From: DASUPK01 sp963763955
GTDB lineage: Bacteria; Actinomycetota; Thermoleophilia; Solirubrobacterales; 70-9
Assembly: GCA_963763955.1 (NCBI GenBank)
Contig: CAVXQP010000030.1
Span: 62,001-126,000, forward strand
Reading direction: 5' to 3'
Length of the DNA: 64,000 nucleotides
The notes beneath the pieces are model-generated. The model saw nothing but the letters and a program-made list of their open reading frames with translations, was not told the origin of the DNA and did not search any database. The position numbers and the translations under genes are program-made. Positions within the stretch are counted from its first letter, which is position 1, and each line of letters starts with the position of its first letter. Positions 57,571 through 64,000 of this stretch are shown here, in pieces.

Positions 57571-58830
57571 TCACCCCGCAAGGTTTCTCGACTTCTTGAC
57601 GAAGCCGTTGACCGACGGACCGTGGTCCGGCCGCAGTGCGTAGATCACCCGGTAGCCGGTCATGTAGAGGAGGCGGCCGTCGGATATGACCGGGTTGTAG
57701 GCGCCGTCGCGCGACTGGAGCACCGGCTTGCCGTCCGTGGCCCGGAAGCCCCAGGTCTGGGTCGTCTTCAGGTCGCCGGCGTAGAAAACGTCGCCGATCA
57801 TGCTTCCCGCCCCCGAGACCGGCCCCGACGCGGATTCGGTCCAGCGCGTCGCCCCGGTTCGCGCATTGAGCGCGTAGACCGTGCCGTCGTAGGAGCCGAA
57901 GTAGACGCTCGGCGGCGTATCGGGTGTCTTCGCGGCCGCCGCGGCGCTGTAGACGTAGCCGCTGGTCGAGGTGCTCCACTCCGAGCTTCCGCTCGACTCG
58001 TCCCAGGCGTGAAAGCCGCCGCCGAGGTCGCCGGCGTAGACCCGGCCGAAGGCGACGGCGGCCGTCCCGTAGATGCTGTTGCCGGCGCTCGCCCGCCAGA
58101 CCACGCTGCCGTTGCTCGCCCGCAGGGCGGTCATCTGGCCGCTGTAGTCGCCTACGAAGACCGTCCCGCGGTCATAGGCGGGTGACGCCTTGACCGCGCC
58201 GCCCACGGCGGTGCTCCAGCGCTCCTTGCCGGTTCGGGCGTCGAGTGCGTAGACCGAGCCGCACTCGCAGCCTGCGATCACCTCGTTGCCCACGACCAGC
58301 GGGCTGGACTCAGTCCGGCCCGGGAGCGGATGGCGCCAGACCACCTTGCCGCTCTGTGCGTTGAGCGCCTGCACCTGGCCCGGCTCCAGGTTCGAGACGT
58401 AGAGCCGGCGGCTGCCGTAGGTGGGGGCCGACGCATTCAGCGTGGCGACGTCGCGGCGCCAGCGTGGCTTGCCGTTTCGCGTGTTGAGCGCGAATGCCTC
58501 ACCGTTGTTGTCGATCCCATAGAGCGTCTCGCCGACGACGATCGGCGAGTACTCCATCAGGTGTCTGGCGTCGTAGCTCCAGGCGAGCTTGTATGGGGGC
58601 TGCACCCGGTCGCTCGGCAGGTACCGGGTCCGTGCCGCATCGAGGCCATAGGTCGGCCAGTCGGTCGTCTGTGGCGCCGGGTGGCTCGCCGACGTGGTCG
58701 AGGTCGTCGTGCTCGGCTGGCTCGCGTTGCTCGGCGAGCGCAACAGAAGCCAGCCGCCCACGCCGACGATCGCGACGAAGCCGATCATGCTCGCGATCGT
58801 CGCGGCCCGATGTTCGGTCCAGATGCCCAT
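57571..58830 (-). CDS. Membrane-anchored PQQ-like beta-propeller repeat protein
   Basis: 419 residues. One N-terminal membrane helix or uncleaved signal (ATIASMIGFVAIVGVGGWLLL), a Ser/Thr-rich linker, then about seven PQQ/BamB-like repeats whose blades end in a Trp motif (GKPRWRRDV, GKVVWRHPLP, GKERWSTAV, GSVVWRASAG, GATRWTESAS). The cofactor-binding residues of true quinoprotein dehydrogenases are not evident, so it is more likely a scaffold or binding propeller outside the membrane. It is the only minus-strand gene between rsmI and metG. Confidence 0.8.
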   Translation of the reverse strand: MGIWTEHRAATIASMIGFVAIVGVGGWLLLRSPSNASQPSTTTSTTSASHPAPQTTDWPTYGLDAARTRYLPSDRVQPPYKLAWSYDARHLMEYSPIVVGETLYGIDNNGEAFALNTRNGKPRWRRDVATLNASAPTYGSRRLYVSNLEPGQVQALNAQSGKVVWRHPLPGRTESSPLVVGNEVIAGCECGSVYALDARTGKERWSTAVGGAVKASPAYDRGTVFVGDYSGQMTALRASNGSVVWRASAGNSIYGTAAVAFGRVYAGDLGGGFHAWDESSGSSEWSTSTSGYVYSAAAAAKTPDTPPSVYFGSYDGTVYALNARTGATRWTESASGPVSGAGSMIGDVFYAGDLKTTQTWGFRATDGKPVLQSRDGAYNPVISDGRLLYMTGYRVIYALRPDHGPSVNGFVKKSRNLAG

Positions 58831-58872
58831 CGAAGTTCGGTGTAATTCCCCCGTCTAAGCTGGAGCTAACCA

Positions 58873-59139
58873 ATGGCGAAGCGAGAGGCACGCATGGTGT
58901 CGCTGGGATACGGGAAGTTCGCCCGGGCCGACCGGATCTATGCCCTGGTGCCGCTCGATCCCAAGGACCGGGGCGAGGGCCGCCGGACCTACGTCCATGT
59001 CGACGACCTCGCCGAGCCCATCGTCGCCTCCCGATCCGAGCGCGCGATCCTAGCCGACGTCGAGGCGGCGCTCACCGAGGCCGCCGGGATTCCCCGGCGG
59101 AGACGCTCGGGCGCGAAGGGCCAGGAAAAGCTCCTCTAG
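58873..59139 (+). CDS. DUF370/RemA-like protein
   Basis: 88 residues. The core VSLGYGKFARADRIYALVPL and RRTYVHVDDLAEPIVASRSE with RAILADVEAAL matches the DUF370 family, whose Bacillus subtilis member RemA is a DNA-binding activator of biofilm matrix genes (IGFGNIISANRMISIV and GRRTRAVVVMD in RemA). The C terminus is a basic tail (GIPRRRRSGAKGQEKLL). TAAGCT lies about 12 nt before ATG 58873; an alternative ATG at 58894, preceded by GAGAGG, begins exactly at the conserved core. Its targets here are unknown. Confidence 0.75.
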   Translation: MAKREARMVSLGYGKFARADRIYALVPLDPKDRGEGRRTYVHVDDLAEPIVASRSERAILADVEAALTEAAGIPRRRRSGAKGQEKLL

Positions 59140-59178
59140 GCTCAGATGCCGCTGCGGTGTTTGTGGCCGCCGAATTCG

Positions 59179-60678
59179 ATGAGCTTCTACGTCACCACCC
59201 CGATCTACTACGTCAACGGCGAGCCCCATCTGGGGCACGCCTACTCGACGATCGCCGCGGACATCCTCGCCCGGCACCACCGCCAGCGCGGCGAGGACGT
59301 GTTCTTCCTCACCGGCACGGACGAGCACGGTGAGCCCGTCACGCAGCAGGCAGAGGCGGAGGGGATCACCCCCCGCGAGCTCGGCGACCGGCTAGCACCA
59401 CGGTTCAGGGAGATGGCGGCCAAGATCAACGCGTCCAACGACTTCTTCATCCGGACCACCGACGAGGGCCACACGGAGCGCGTGCAGGAGATCGTCCAGC
59501 GCGTCTACGACAACGGGCACGTCTACGAGGGCGTCTACGAGGGCTGGTACTGCCCGCGCTGCGCGGACTTCAAGACCGAGTCGGAGATCGGCCCCGATAA
59601 CACCTGCCCGATCCACCAGATCCCCCTGATCCGCGAGAAGCAGGACAACTGGTTCTTCAAGCTTTCCTCGTTCCAGGACGACCTCGAGCGGCTCTACGCC
59701 GAGCGTCCCGATTTCGTCATTCCCGACTTCCGGCGCAACGAGGCTCTCTCCTTCATCAGGCAGGGACTGCAGGACGTCTCGCTGTCCCGGCCGACGCTGA
59801 AGTGGGGGGTACCGGTGCCCTGGGACCCGGACCAGGTGATCTACGTCTGGTTCGACGCCCTGCTCAACTACTACACGGCGCTCGGCTACGCGGTCGACGG
59901 CAAGGACGTGACCGAGGAGTTCTGGCCGCCCTTCCACATCCTCGCCAAGGACATCCTCAAGTTCCACGCGGTCTACTGGCCCGCCTTCCTGATGGCGGCG
60001 GAGATCGAGCTGCCGGAGCGGATGTTCATCCACGGCTTCCTGCTGATGGAGGGGCACAAGATGTCCAAGTCGCTCGGCAACGTGCTCGACCCCGACGAGG
60101 TGATCGCGAAGTTCGGCGCGGATCCGCTGCGCTTCTACTGTTTCCGGGACGTCTCCTTCGGCCAGGACGGCCAGATCTCACCCGCCGGCTTCGAGTCGCG
60201 CTACGAGACCGAGCTCGCCGACCAGTACGGGAACCTCGCCAATCGCGTGCTCTCGATGATCGGCCGCTACCGCGATGGGACGGTGCCCGAGGCGGAGGCC
60301 GAGGCGACGCTCGCCGAGGATCTGGAGGGAGCGCCGGGCCGGGTTCGGGCCCTGCTCGACGATGCCGAGCTGACGCTGGCCCTCGAGCAGATCTGGAAGC
60401 TGGTGCGCCGGCTCAACGGCTACGTCGAGGAGGCGAGGCCCTGGGAGCTGGCGAAGGACGAATCGTCTGCGGCGCGCCTGGACGCGGTGCTCTACGGCCT
60501 CGCCGAGGGGCTCAGGGTGACCACGCTTCTCCTACACGCGTACATGCCCGAGACGACCGGGCGGCTGCTCGACGCGCTGGGCGAGTCCGGCCGGGAGCTG
60601 GCCGAGTTCGGCTCCCGAGGGGGAGGGCAGGCCCTGGGCGAGCTCGCTCCGCTGTTCCCGAAGCTCGCGCCTGCCTGA
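59179..60678 (+). CDS. metG: Methionyl-tRNA synthetase
   Basis: 499 residues. Class I synthetase: YVNGEPHLGHAYS carries the HIGH motif, GHKMSKSLGNVLDP the KMSKS motif near residue 295, and the zinc element is CPRCADFKTESEIGPDNTCP near residue 125. The anticodon-binding helical domain follows (NLANRVLSMIGRYRDGTVPE). It lacks the C-terminal tRNA-binding (OB-fold) extension found in some MetG. Charges initiator and elongator tRNA-Met. ATG 59179 is chosen by family start (MSFYVTTPIYY); a 59146 ATG would add a weakly conserved leader. Confidence 0.97.
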   Translation: MSFYVTTPIYYVNGEPHLGHAYSTIAADILARHHRQRGEDVFFLTGTDEHGEPVTQQAEAEGITPRELGDRLAPRFREMAAKINASNDFFIRTTDEGHTERVQEIVQRVYDNGHVYEGVYEGWYCPRCADFKTESEIGPDNTCPIHQIPLIREKQDNWFFKLSSFQDDLERLYAERPDFVIPDFRRNEALSFIRQGLQDVSLSRPTLKWGVPVPWDPDQVIYVWFDALLNYYTALGYAVDGKDVTEEFWPPFHILAKDILKFHAVYWPAFLMAAEIELPERMFIHGFLLMEGHKMSKSLGNVLDPDEVIAKFGADPLRFYCFRDVSFGQDGQISPAGFESRYETELADQYGNLANRVLSMIGRYRDGTVPEAEAEATLAEDLEGAPGRVRALLDDAELTLALEQIWKLVRRLNGYVEEARPWELAKDESSAARLDAVLYGLAEGLRVTTLLLHAYMPETTGRLLDALGESGRELAEFGSRGGGQALGELAPLFPKLAPA

Positions 60679-60749
60679 TCCCAGAGGCCCAAATCGCCTT
60701 TGGTAGCGTGGCCCGCGCACTTCGGAAGGCGATCACAGGGAGGAATTCG

Positions 60750-61178
60750 ATGAGCAGGACGTCTCGTATCGGAAGGATTGTGACGCTGGCCGCGGTTGCT
60801 TGCGCCTTGCTGGTGCCCGCCTCGACCGCAGTCGCAAAGGATCGCGTCGCGACCAAGTCTGGCGCCCTGATCAACTACGTCAGCACCGGCAAGCTCAAGG
60901 TCTCGAAGAAGATCCTGGTCGCAGTCGTCTGCTCGGTCAACTGCAACTTGAAGACGACGACCACGATCAAGGCCAAGGGGTACCACCAGACCTTCCAGCT
61001 CAGCGGCGCGCTGCAGGCCGGAGTGGTCGGCGGCCCCTTCTTCGAGCCGAACGGTCCCCTGCTGAAGCTGATGAAGGCCCATCCGGGTGCGTTCAAGGTC
61101 GTCAGCTCGATAACCGCGACGGATCCGACGACCGGCGCGACCGACGCGATCGCCCACACGTTCAAGCTGAAGAGGTAG
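60750..61178 (+). CDS. Small secreted protein, function unknown
   Basis: 142 residues. Signal peptide with Arg-rich start (MSRTSRIGRIVTLAAVACAL, cleavage near AVA-KD). The mature part is beta-rich and basic (INYVSTGKLKVSKKILVAVV, with two Cys in CSVNCNLKTTTTI, then TFQLSGALQAGVVGGPFFE). Strong GGGAGGA site 6-8 nt upstream. No family recognised. It lies in a two-gene insertion (with the serine protease gene) between metG and tatD. Confidence 0.7.
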   Translation: MSRTSRIGRIVTLAAVACALLVPASTAVAKDRVATKSGALINYVSTGKLKVSKKILVAVVCSVNCNLKTTTTIKAKGYHQTFQLSGALQAGVVGGPFFEPNGPLLKLMKAHPGAFKVVSSITATDPTTGATDAIAHTFKLKR

Positions 61179-61201
61179 GCCGGAACGCCTACGCTGCGTC
61201 C

Positions 61202-62062
61202 GTGCTCTCTCGTATCGCCAGGGCGGGAGCGGCGGCCCTCTGCCTGACCGGCCTGGTCGGGCTGCTCTCCGCATCCGCGGCGACGGCGAAGCCGCTGGCG
61301 CACAAGAGCGTGATCGGGGGCACGCCGGCGAGCCTGCAGCAGTGGGGGTTCACCGCGGCCGTGACGACCTCGACGGAGCTCTGCTCGGGCACCGTCATCT
61401 CATCGACGCAGGTGCTGACCGCGGCGCACTGCGCCGGCAACCCTCTGACGATGCTGGTGAGGACCAACTCGACCCTTGCCTTCAGCGGCGGTGAGGCGAG
61501 CGCCGTCACATCGGCCACGTTCGCGCCCGGATACGCCCGTGGGATCGAGAACGATCTCGCCATCCTGACGCTCAAGACCCCGACCTCGGCCCCCGCGATC
61601 CAGCCGGCTACGGCCGCGGAGGACGCCGCGTACGGGCAGCCCGGCGCCGGCCTCGCGGTCGCCGGTTTCGGGAACCGCAACCCGATCGCCGGCCGCAAGC
61701 AGCAGATCGGGCTGCTGACCGCAGCGGACGTCTCCCCGAAGCTCTGCGCCATCCCGCAGTTCCTGATCTGCGACGCCGGCACCCGCGCCGGCACCGCCTT
61801 CGTCAAGCTGAAGAAGAAAGGAAAGAGGGAGGTCAAGCGCCGCCGCGTGCTGCGAACGATCTGCTCCGGCGACAGCGGTGGCCCCCTGGTGGCATTCACG
61901 CCGGCTGGTCCGCGGCTGATCGGGATCACCGAGGCGAGCACCGCTCCGGTCTCCAAGAGGAACCCGTTCTACTTCGTCTTCTGCGGGCTCAAGGGGTACC
62001 CGTCGCTGCACACCCGGGCCTTCACGTTCCGGGACTTCATCGAGGGGAATATCGCGCCCTAG
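61202..62062 (+). CDS. Secreted trypsin-like serine protease
   Basis: 286 residues. Signal peptide (ALCLTGLVGLLSASAATA), then IGGTPASLQQWGFTAAVTTS, the mature N terminus typical of S1 proteases (usual IVGG is VIGG here). Catalytic triad: His in LTAAHCAGN (about residue 79), Asp in ENDLAILTLK (about 119) and Ser in CSGDSGGPLV (about 223). Before the Ser lies a striking basic insert (KLKKKGKREVKRRRVLR). Start GTG 61202, 6 nt after TACGCT. The substrate is unknown. The family 1 repeat copy C starts 3 bp after its stop. Confidence 0.9.
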   Translation: MLSRIARAGAAALCLTGLVGLLSASAATAKPLAHKSVIGGTPASLQQWGFTAAVTTSTELCSGTVISSTQVLTAAHCAGNPLTMLVRTNSTLAFSGGEASAVTSATFAPGYARGIENDLAILTLKTPTSAPAIQPATAAEDAAYGQPGAGLAVAGFGNRNPIAGRKQQIGLLTAADVSPKLCAIPQFLICDAGTRAGTAFVKLKKKGKREVKRRRVLRTICSGDSGGPLVAFTPAGPRLIGITEASTAPVSKRNPFYFVFCGLKGYPSLHTRAFTFRDFIEGNIAP

Positions 62063-62064
62063 GA

Positions 62065-62158
62065 CGGCTTCGCCATCAGATCGCCGCCACAAGCGGCCGG
62101 CCCGCACAACCGCTCGGGGCTTCGCCCCTCGCTCAAAATGGGCCGGCCTGGTGGCGGC
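62065..62158 (-). repeat. Dispersed nested-palindrome repeat family 1, copy C (reverse orientation)
   Basis: 94 bp. Read on the minus strand: GCCGCCACCAGGCCGG, inner stem GAGGGGCGAAGCCCCGAGC, GGCCGGCCGCTTGTGGCGGC, then the tail ATCTGATGGCGAAGCCG, which is identical to copy B. It fills the space between the serine protease stop and the tatD -10 element (TAGACT at 62160). Confidence 0.85.
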
Positions 62159-62159
62159 T

Positions 62160-62165
62160 TAGACT
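62160..62165 (+). promoter_or_regulatory. Probable -10 element for leaderless tatD mRNA
   Basis: TAGACT, 6 nt (CGCCCG) before ATG 62172. Begins 2 nt after repeat copy C. Confidence 0.5.
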
Positions 62166-62171
62166 CGCCCG

Positions 62172-62942
62172 ATGGTCGATACCCACGCGCACCTCGGGCT
62201 CTGCGAACCGGCCGATGGGGAGCTGATCGCCTCGGCCCGGGAAGCCGGTGTCAGCCGGATCCTGACCGTCGGTCTGGGGGAGGACTCGAACCCAGTGGCG
62301 GTGGGGTCGGCGCAGGCGAACGAGGGAGTGTTTGCCTCGGTCGGACGCCACCCCAACAGCGCGGACGGCTTCGACCCGGCGGCGGCGGAGGCGATCGAGG
62401 CGCTCTGCGCAATGCCGGAGGTCGTGGCGGTGGGCGAGACCGGACTCGACTTCTATCGCGACCGGTCCGAGCCGGATGAGCAGCGGCGCGCCTTCTCCGC
62501 TCAGATCGCGATCGCGGCTCGGACCGGCAAAGCGCTCGTCATCCACCTCCGCGACGCGGATGGGTCGGAGGACGCGGTCTCGGAGGCCTTCGAGACCCTC
62601 GACCGCGACGGCGACGGCGTCACTGTCGTCCTCCACTGCTTCTCGGCCGGCGCGCCCTGGGCGGAGCGAGCGGCCGAGCGCGGCTGGTACTGCTCGTTCG
62701 CGGGAAACCTGACCTATCCGCGGGCCGAGGCGATCCGCGAGGCGGCCGCGGTCGTCCCGGACGAGCGGCTGCTGGTCGAGACCGATTCGCCCTTCCTCGC
62801 GCCCCAGCCGGTGCGCGGAAAGCCGAATCAGCCCGCGAACGTGGTCGCTACCGCTGAGCGGCTCGCCGAGGTCCGCGGCGTCCCGTACGGTGCGCTCGAA
62901 CGCACCGTGGAGGCGAACGCCGCGAGAGTCTTCGGGTGGTGA
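62172..62942 (+). CDS. tatD: TatD-family metal-dependent hydrolase
   Basis: 256 residues, TIM-barrel hydrolase. Metal ligands: HxH in DTHAHLGL at residue 3-6, Glu in AVGETGLDFYRD near residue 90, His in LVIHLRDADG, His in VVLHCFSAGA and Asp in VETDSPFLAPQPVRGK near residue 205. TatD proteins are 3'-5' exonucleases or DNases. It overlaps rsmA by about 7 bp, and metG-tatD-rsmA-ispE matches a widely conserved order, allowing for the two secreted genes inserted after metG. Confidence 0.95.
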   Translation: MVDTHAHLGLCEPADGELIASAREAGVSRILTVGLGEDSNPVAVGSAQANEGVFASVGRHPNSADGFDPAAAEAIEALCAMPEVVAVGETGLDFYRDRSEPDEQRRAFSAQIAIAARTGKALVIHLRDADGSEDAVSEAFETLDRDGDGVTVVLHCFSAGAPWAERAAERGWYCSFAGNLTYPRAEAIREAAAVVPDERLLVETDSPFLAPQPVRGKPNQPANVVATAERLAEVRGVPYGALERTVEANAARVFGW

Positions 62943-63748
62943 GCGGCCGCGCCAGTCGGCCGGAGCGGTCCCCGCGCCGGCTCGGCCAGAACTTCCTCGC
63001 CGACCCCAATCTGCTGGAGGTGATCGCCCGCGAGGCGGCGCTCTCGCCCTCCGACGTCGTGCTCGAGGTGGGTGGCGGAGGCGGGGCCCTGACCGAGCGC
63101 CTCGCGCCCGAGGTGAGCCGCGTGCACGTGATCGAGATCGACAAGCGCCTCCGCAGACAGCTCGAGGCTCTCGCGGATCAGGAGGGCGACGTCGAGGTGA
63201 CCTGGGGCGATGCGATGCGCCTGGACCTGGAGCGCCTGACGCCGCCACCGAACAAGATGGTCTCCAACCTGCCTTATTCGATCGCAACCCCGCTCCTGAT
63301 CCGGACGATCGCGGAACTGCCGAGCCTCGAGACCTGGGTGGTGATGGTGCAGCGCGAGATCGCCGACCGGTTGCGCGCGCGGCCCGGCACGAAGGCATAC
63401 GGCTCACCCAGCGTCCTCGTCCAGCTGGCCTGCGAAGTGGAGATGCTCCGCACGGTGAATCCGGCTGTGTTCGTACCGCGGCCCCGGGTCGCCTCCGCGC
63501 TCATCCGTCTCACCAGAAAGGGGCCAGCCGCGTCGGAGGACGAGTCGGCCGTGGTCAGGCTCGGTTTCGCGCACCGACGTAAGTCGCTTGCGCGGTCGCT
63601 GGAGCTGAAGCGCGCCGGGAGCCTGGAGCCGGCTCGGATTGCGCTGGAGGAGATGGGTAAGCCCGTCGACGCGCGCGCCGAGGCGCTGAGCCCCTCGGAG
63701 TTCACGCGCTTCGCCGATCTGCTGGGGAGAAAGCGGGGGAAGCCATGA
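62936..63748 (+). CDS. rsmA: 16S rRNA dimethyladenosine transferase (KsgA/RsmA)
   Basis: 270 residues. SAM-binding motif I VLEVGGGGGALTERL (where most have GPGxG), motif for the adenine acceptor NLPYSIATPLLIRTI near residue 110, and PSVLVQLACEVEML with VPRPRVASALIRL. Dimethylates A1518 and A1519 of 16S rRNA in late 30S assembly. GTG 62936 or GTG 62939 both overlap the tatD stop; I list the longer. ispE follows with an ATGA overlap, so the last three genes are translationally coupled. Confidence 0.95.
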   Translation: MVSGRASRPERSPRRLGQNFLADPNLLEVIAREAALSPSDVVLEVGGGGGALTERLAPEVSRVHVIEIDKRLRRQLEALADQEGDVEVTWGDAMRLDLERLTPPPNKMVSNLPYSIATPLLIRTIAELPSLETWVVMVQREIADRLRARPGTKAYGSPSVLVQLACEVEMLRTVNPAVFVPRPRVASALIRLTRKGPAASEDESAVVRLGFAHRRKSLARSLELKRAGSLEPARIALEEMGKPVDARAEALSPSEFTRFADLLGRKRGKP

Positions 63749-64000
63749 GCGTCACCGAGCTGCCTGGCGCGATGCTCGCTCCGGCCAAGCTCAACCTCTG
63801 CCTCTACGTGGGGCCGAAGCGGGACGACGGACTGCATGAGATCCGCTCGCTGTTCGAGCCACTCGAGCTTGCCGACGAGCTGAAGCTGACCGAGGCGCCG
63901 GAGGATGAGGTCGTCATTGAGGGCGTCGAAGTCCCGGACCTGACCGCGAAGGCGCTCGCCGCCCTGCGGGAGCACGGCTGGGACGGGCCGCCTCTGCGGA
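63745..64000 (+). CDS. ispE: 4-diphosphocytidyl-2-C-methyl-D-erythritol kinase (partial, runs off window)
   Basis: 85 codons are visible. LAPAKLNLCLYVGPKRDDGL with HEIRSLFEPLELADEL is the characteristic GHMP-kinase N terminus of IspE (PAKINLxLxV...DGYHEL in relatives). Enzyme of the non-mevalonate isoprenoid pathway, phosphorylating CDP-ME. The ATG overlaps the rsmA stop (ATGA). The ATP-binding loop lies beyond the window, so the call rests on the N terminus and on the rsmA-ispE linkage. Confidence 0.9.
   Translation, partial: MSVTELPGAMLAPAKLNLCLYVGPKRDDGLHEIRSLFEPLELADELKLTEAPEDEVVIEGVEVPDLTAKALAALREHGWDGPPLR

Noticed and set aside
1..64000. CRISPR array, tRNA, rRNA, prophage or insertion sequence
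   Set aside because: I saw no regularly spaced direct repeats, no transposase or integrase reading frame and no tRNA-like cloverleaf with a CCA-type end; the only RNA gene supported is the SRP RNA.

Overview
The window is high-GC, gene-dense bacterial chromosome with short intergenic gaps and no phage, plasmid, insertion sequence, CRISPR, rRNA or tRNA gene that I can see. Gene content (DrrA-type exporters, PadR and TetR regulators, a YCII-linked ECF42-like sigma factor, LytR-CpsA-Psr protein, aspartokinase/asd pair, class III cyclase-AAA regulator) points to an actinobacterium. The best guess is a deep-branching Thermoleophilia/Solirubrobacterales-type organism. That placement is an inference from protein character and from a large Alu-domain SRP RNA; no marker here was searched against a database.

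Layout. 1-5.0 kb: end of an unknown gene, an ECF sigma factor/YCII pair, an MGT-type glycosyltransferase and an orphan PilB/GspE ATPase. 5.0-8.4 kb: SRP RNA, tfoX-like gene, then dnaX-ybaB-recR. 8.4-13.8 kb: a Lys/Cys-rich secreted protein and an efflux operon (ABC ATPase, permease, PadR, MMPL). 13.9-18.9 kb: lysC-asd, a cation/proton antiporter and a SHOCT membrane protein. 18.9-23.0 kb: sdhA-sdhB-sdhE, with an HdrB-like third subunit and no membrane anchor genes. 23.0-29.8 kb: M50 and M28 peptidases, a flavin-fold protein, DUF2277, and a TetR/acyl-CoA dehydrogenase/enoyl-CoA hydratase operon. 29.8-38.9 kb: a cyclic-nucleotide-binding protein convergent with a frameshifted class III cyclase, icd, a badly decayed DUF559/AbiEi-like pseudogene, mdh, a small winged-helix protein, a D-2-hydroxyacid dehydrogenase and a fatty-acid hydroxylase. 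39-49.9 kb: a Cys-rich small protein, two metallo-beta-lactamase-fold hydrolases, hsp20-lon, two TetR genes, a thioesterase and a diiron R2-like/SCP2 fusion. 49.9-64 kb: glyQS, a secreted PQQ-type sugar dehydrogenase, LCP protein, ROK glucokinase, rsmI, beta-propeller protein, RemA-like protein, metG, two secreted proteins, tatD, rsmA and the start of ispE.

How it fits together. TCA genes are scattered (sdhABE, icd, mdh). Information-processing genes fall in two blocks, SRP RNA-dnaX-ybaB-recR and rsmI-remA-like-metG-tatD-rsmA-ispE. Both are linked near the origin in Bacillus but lie about 48 kb apart here. The most striking window-wide feature is the start-site architecture: more than 20 genes on both strands have no Shine-Dalgarno sequence but carry a TANNNT hexamer 6-10 nt before the start codon, as expected for leaderless mRNAs.

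The window also carries two families of dispersed palindromic repeats. One is a nested hairpin of about 95 bp with at least three full copies. The other is about 65 bp, and one copy is translated in frame inside a TetR regulator. Both families touch coding sequence and look like the least-described element of the window.
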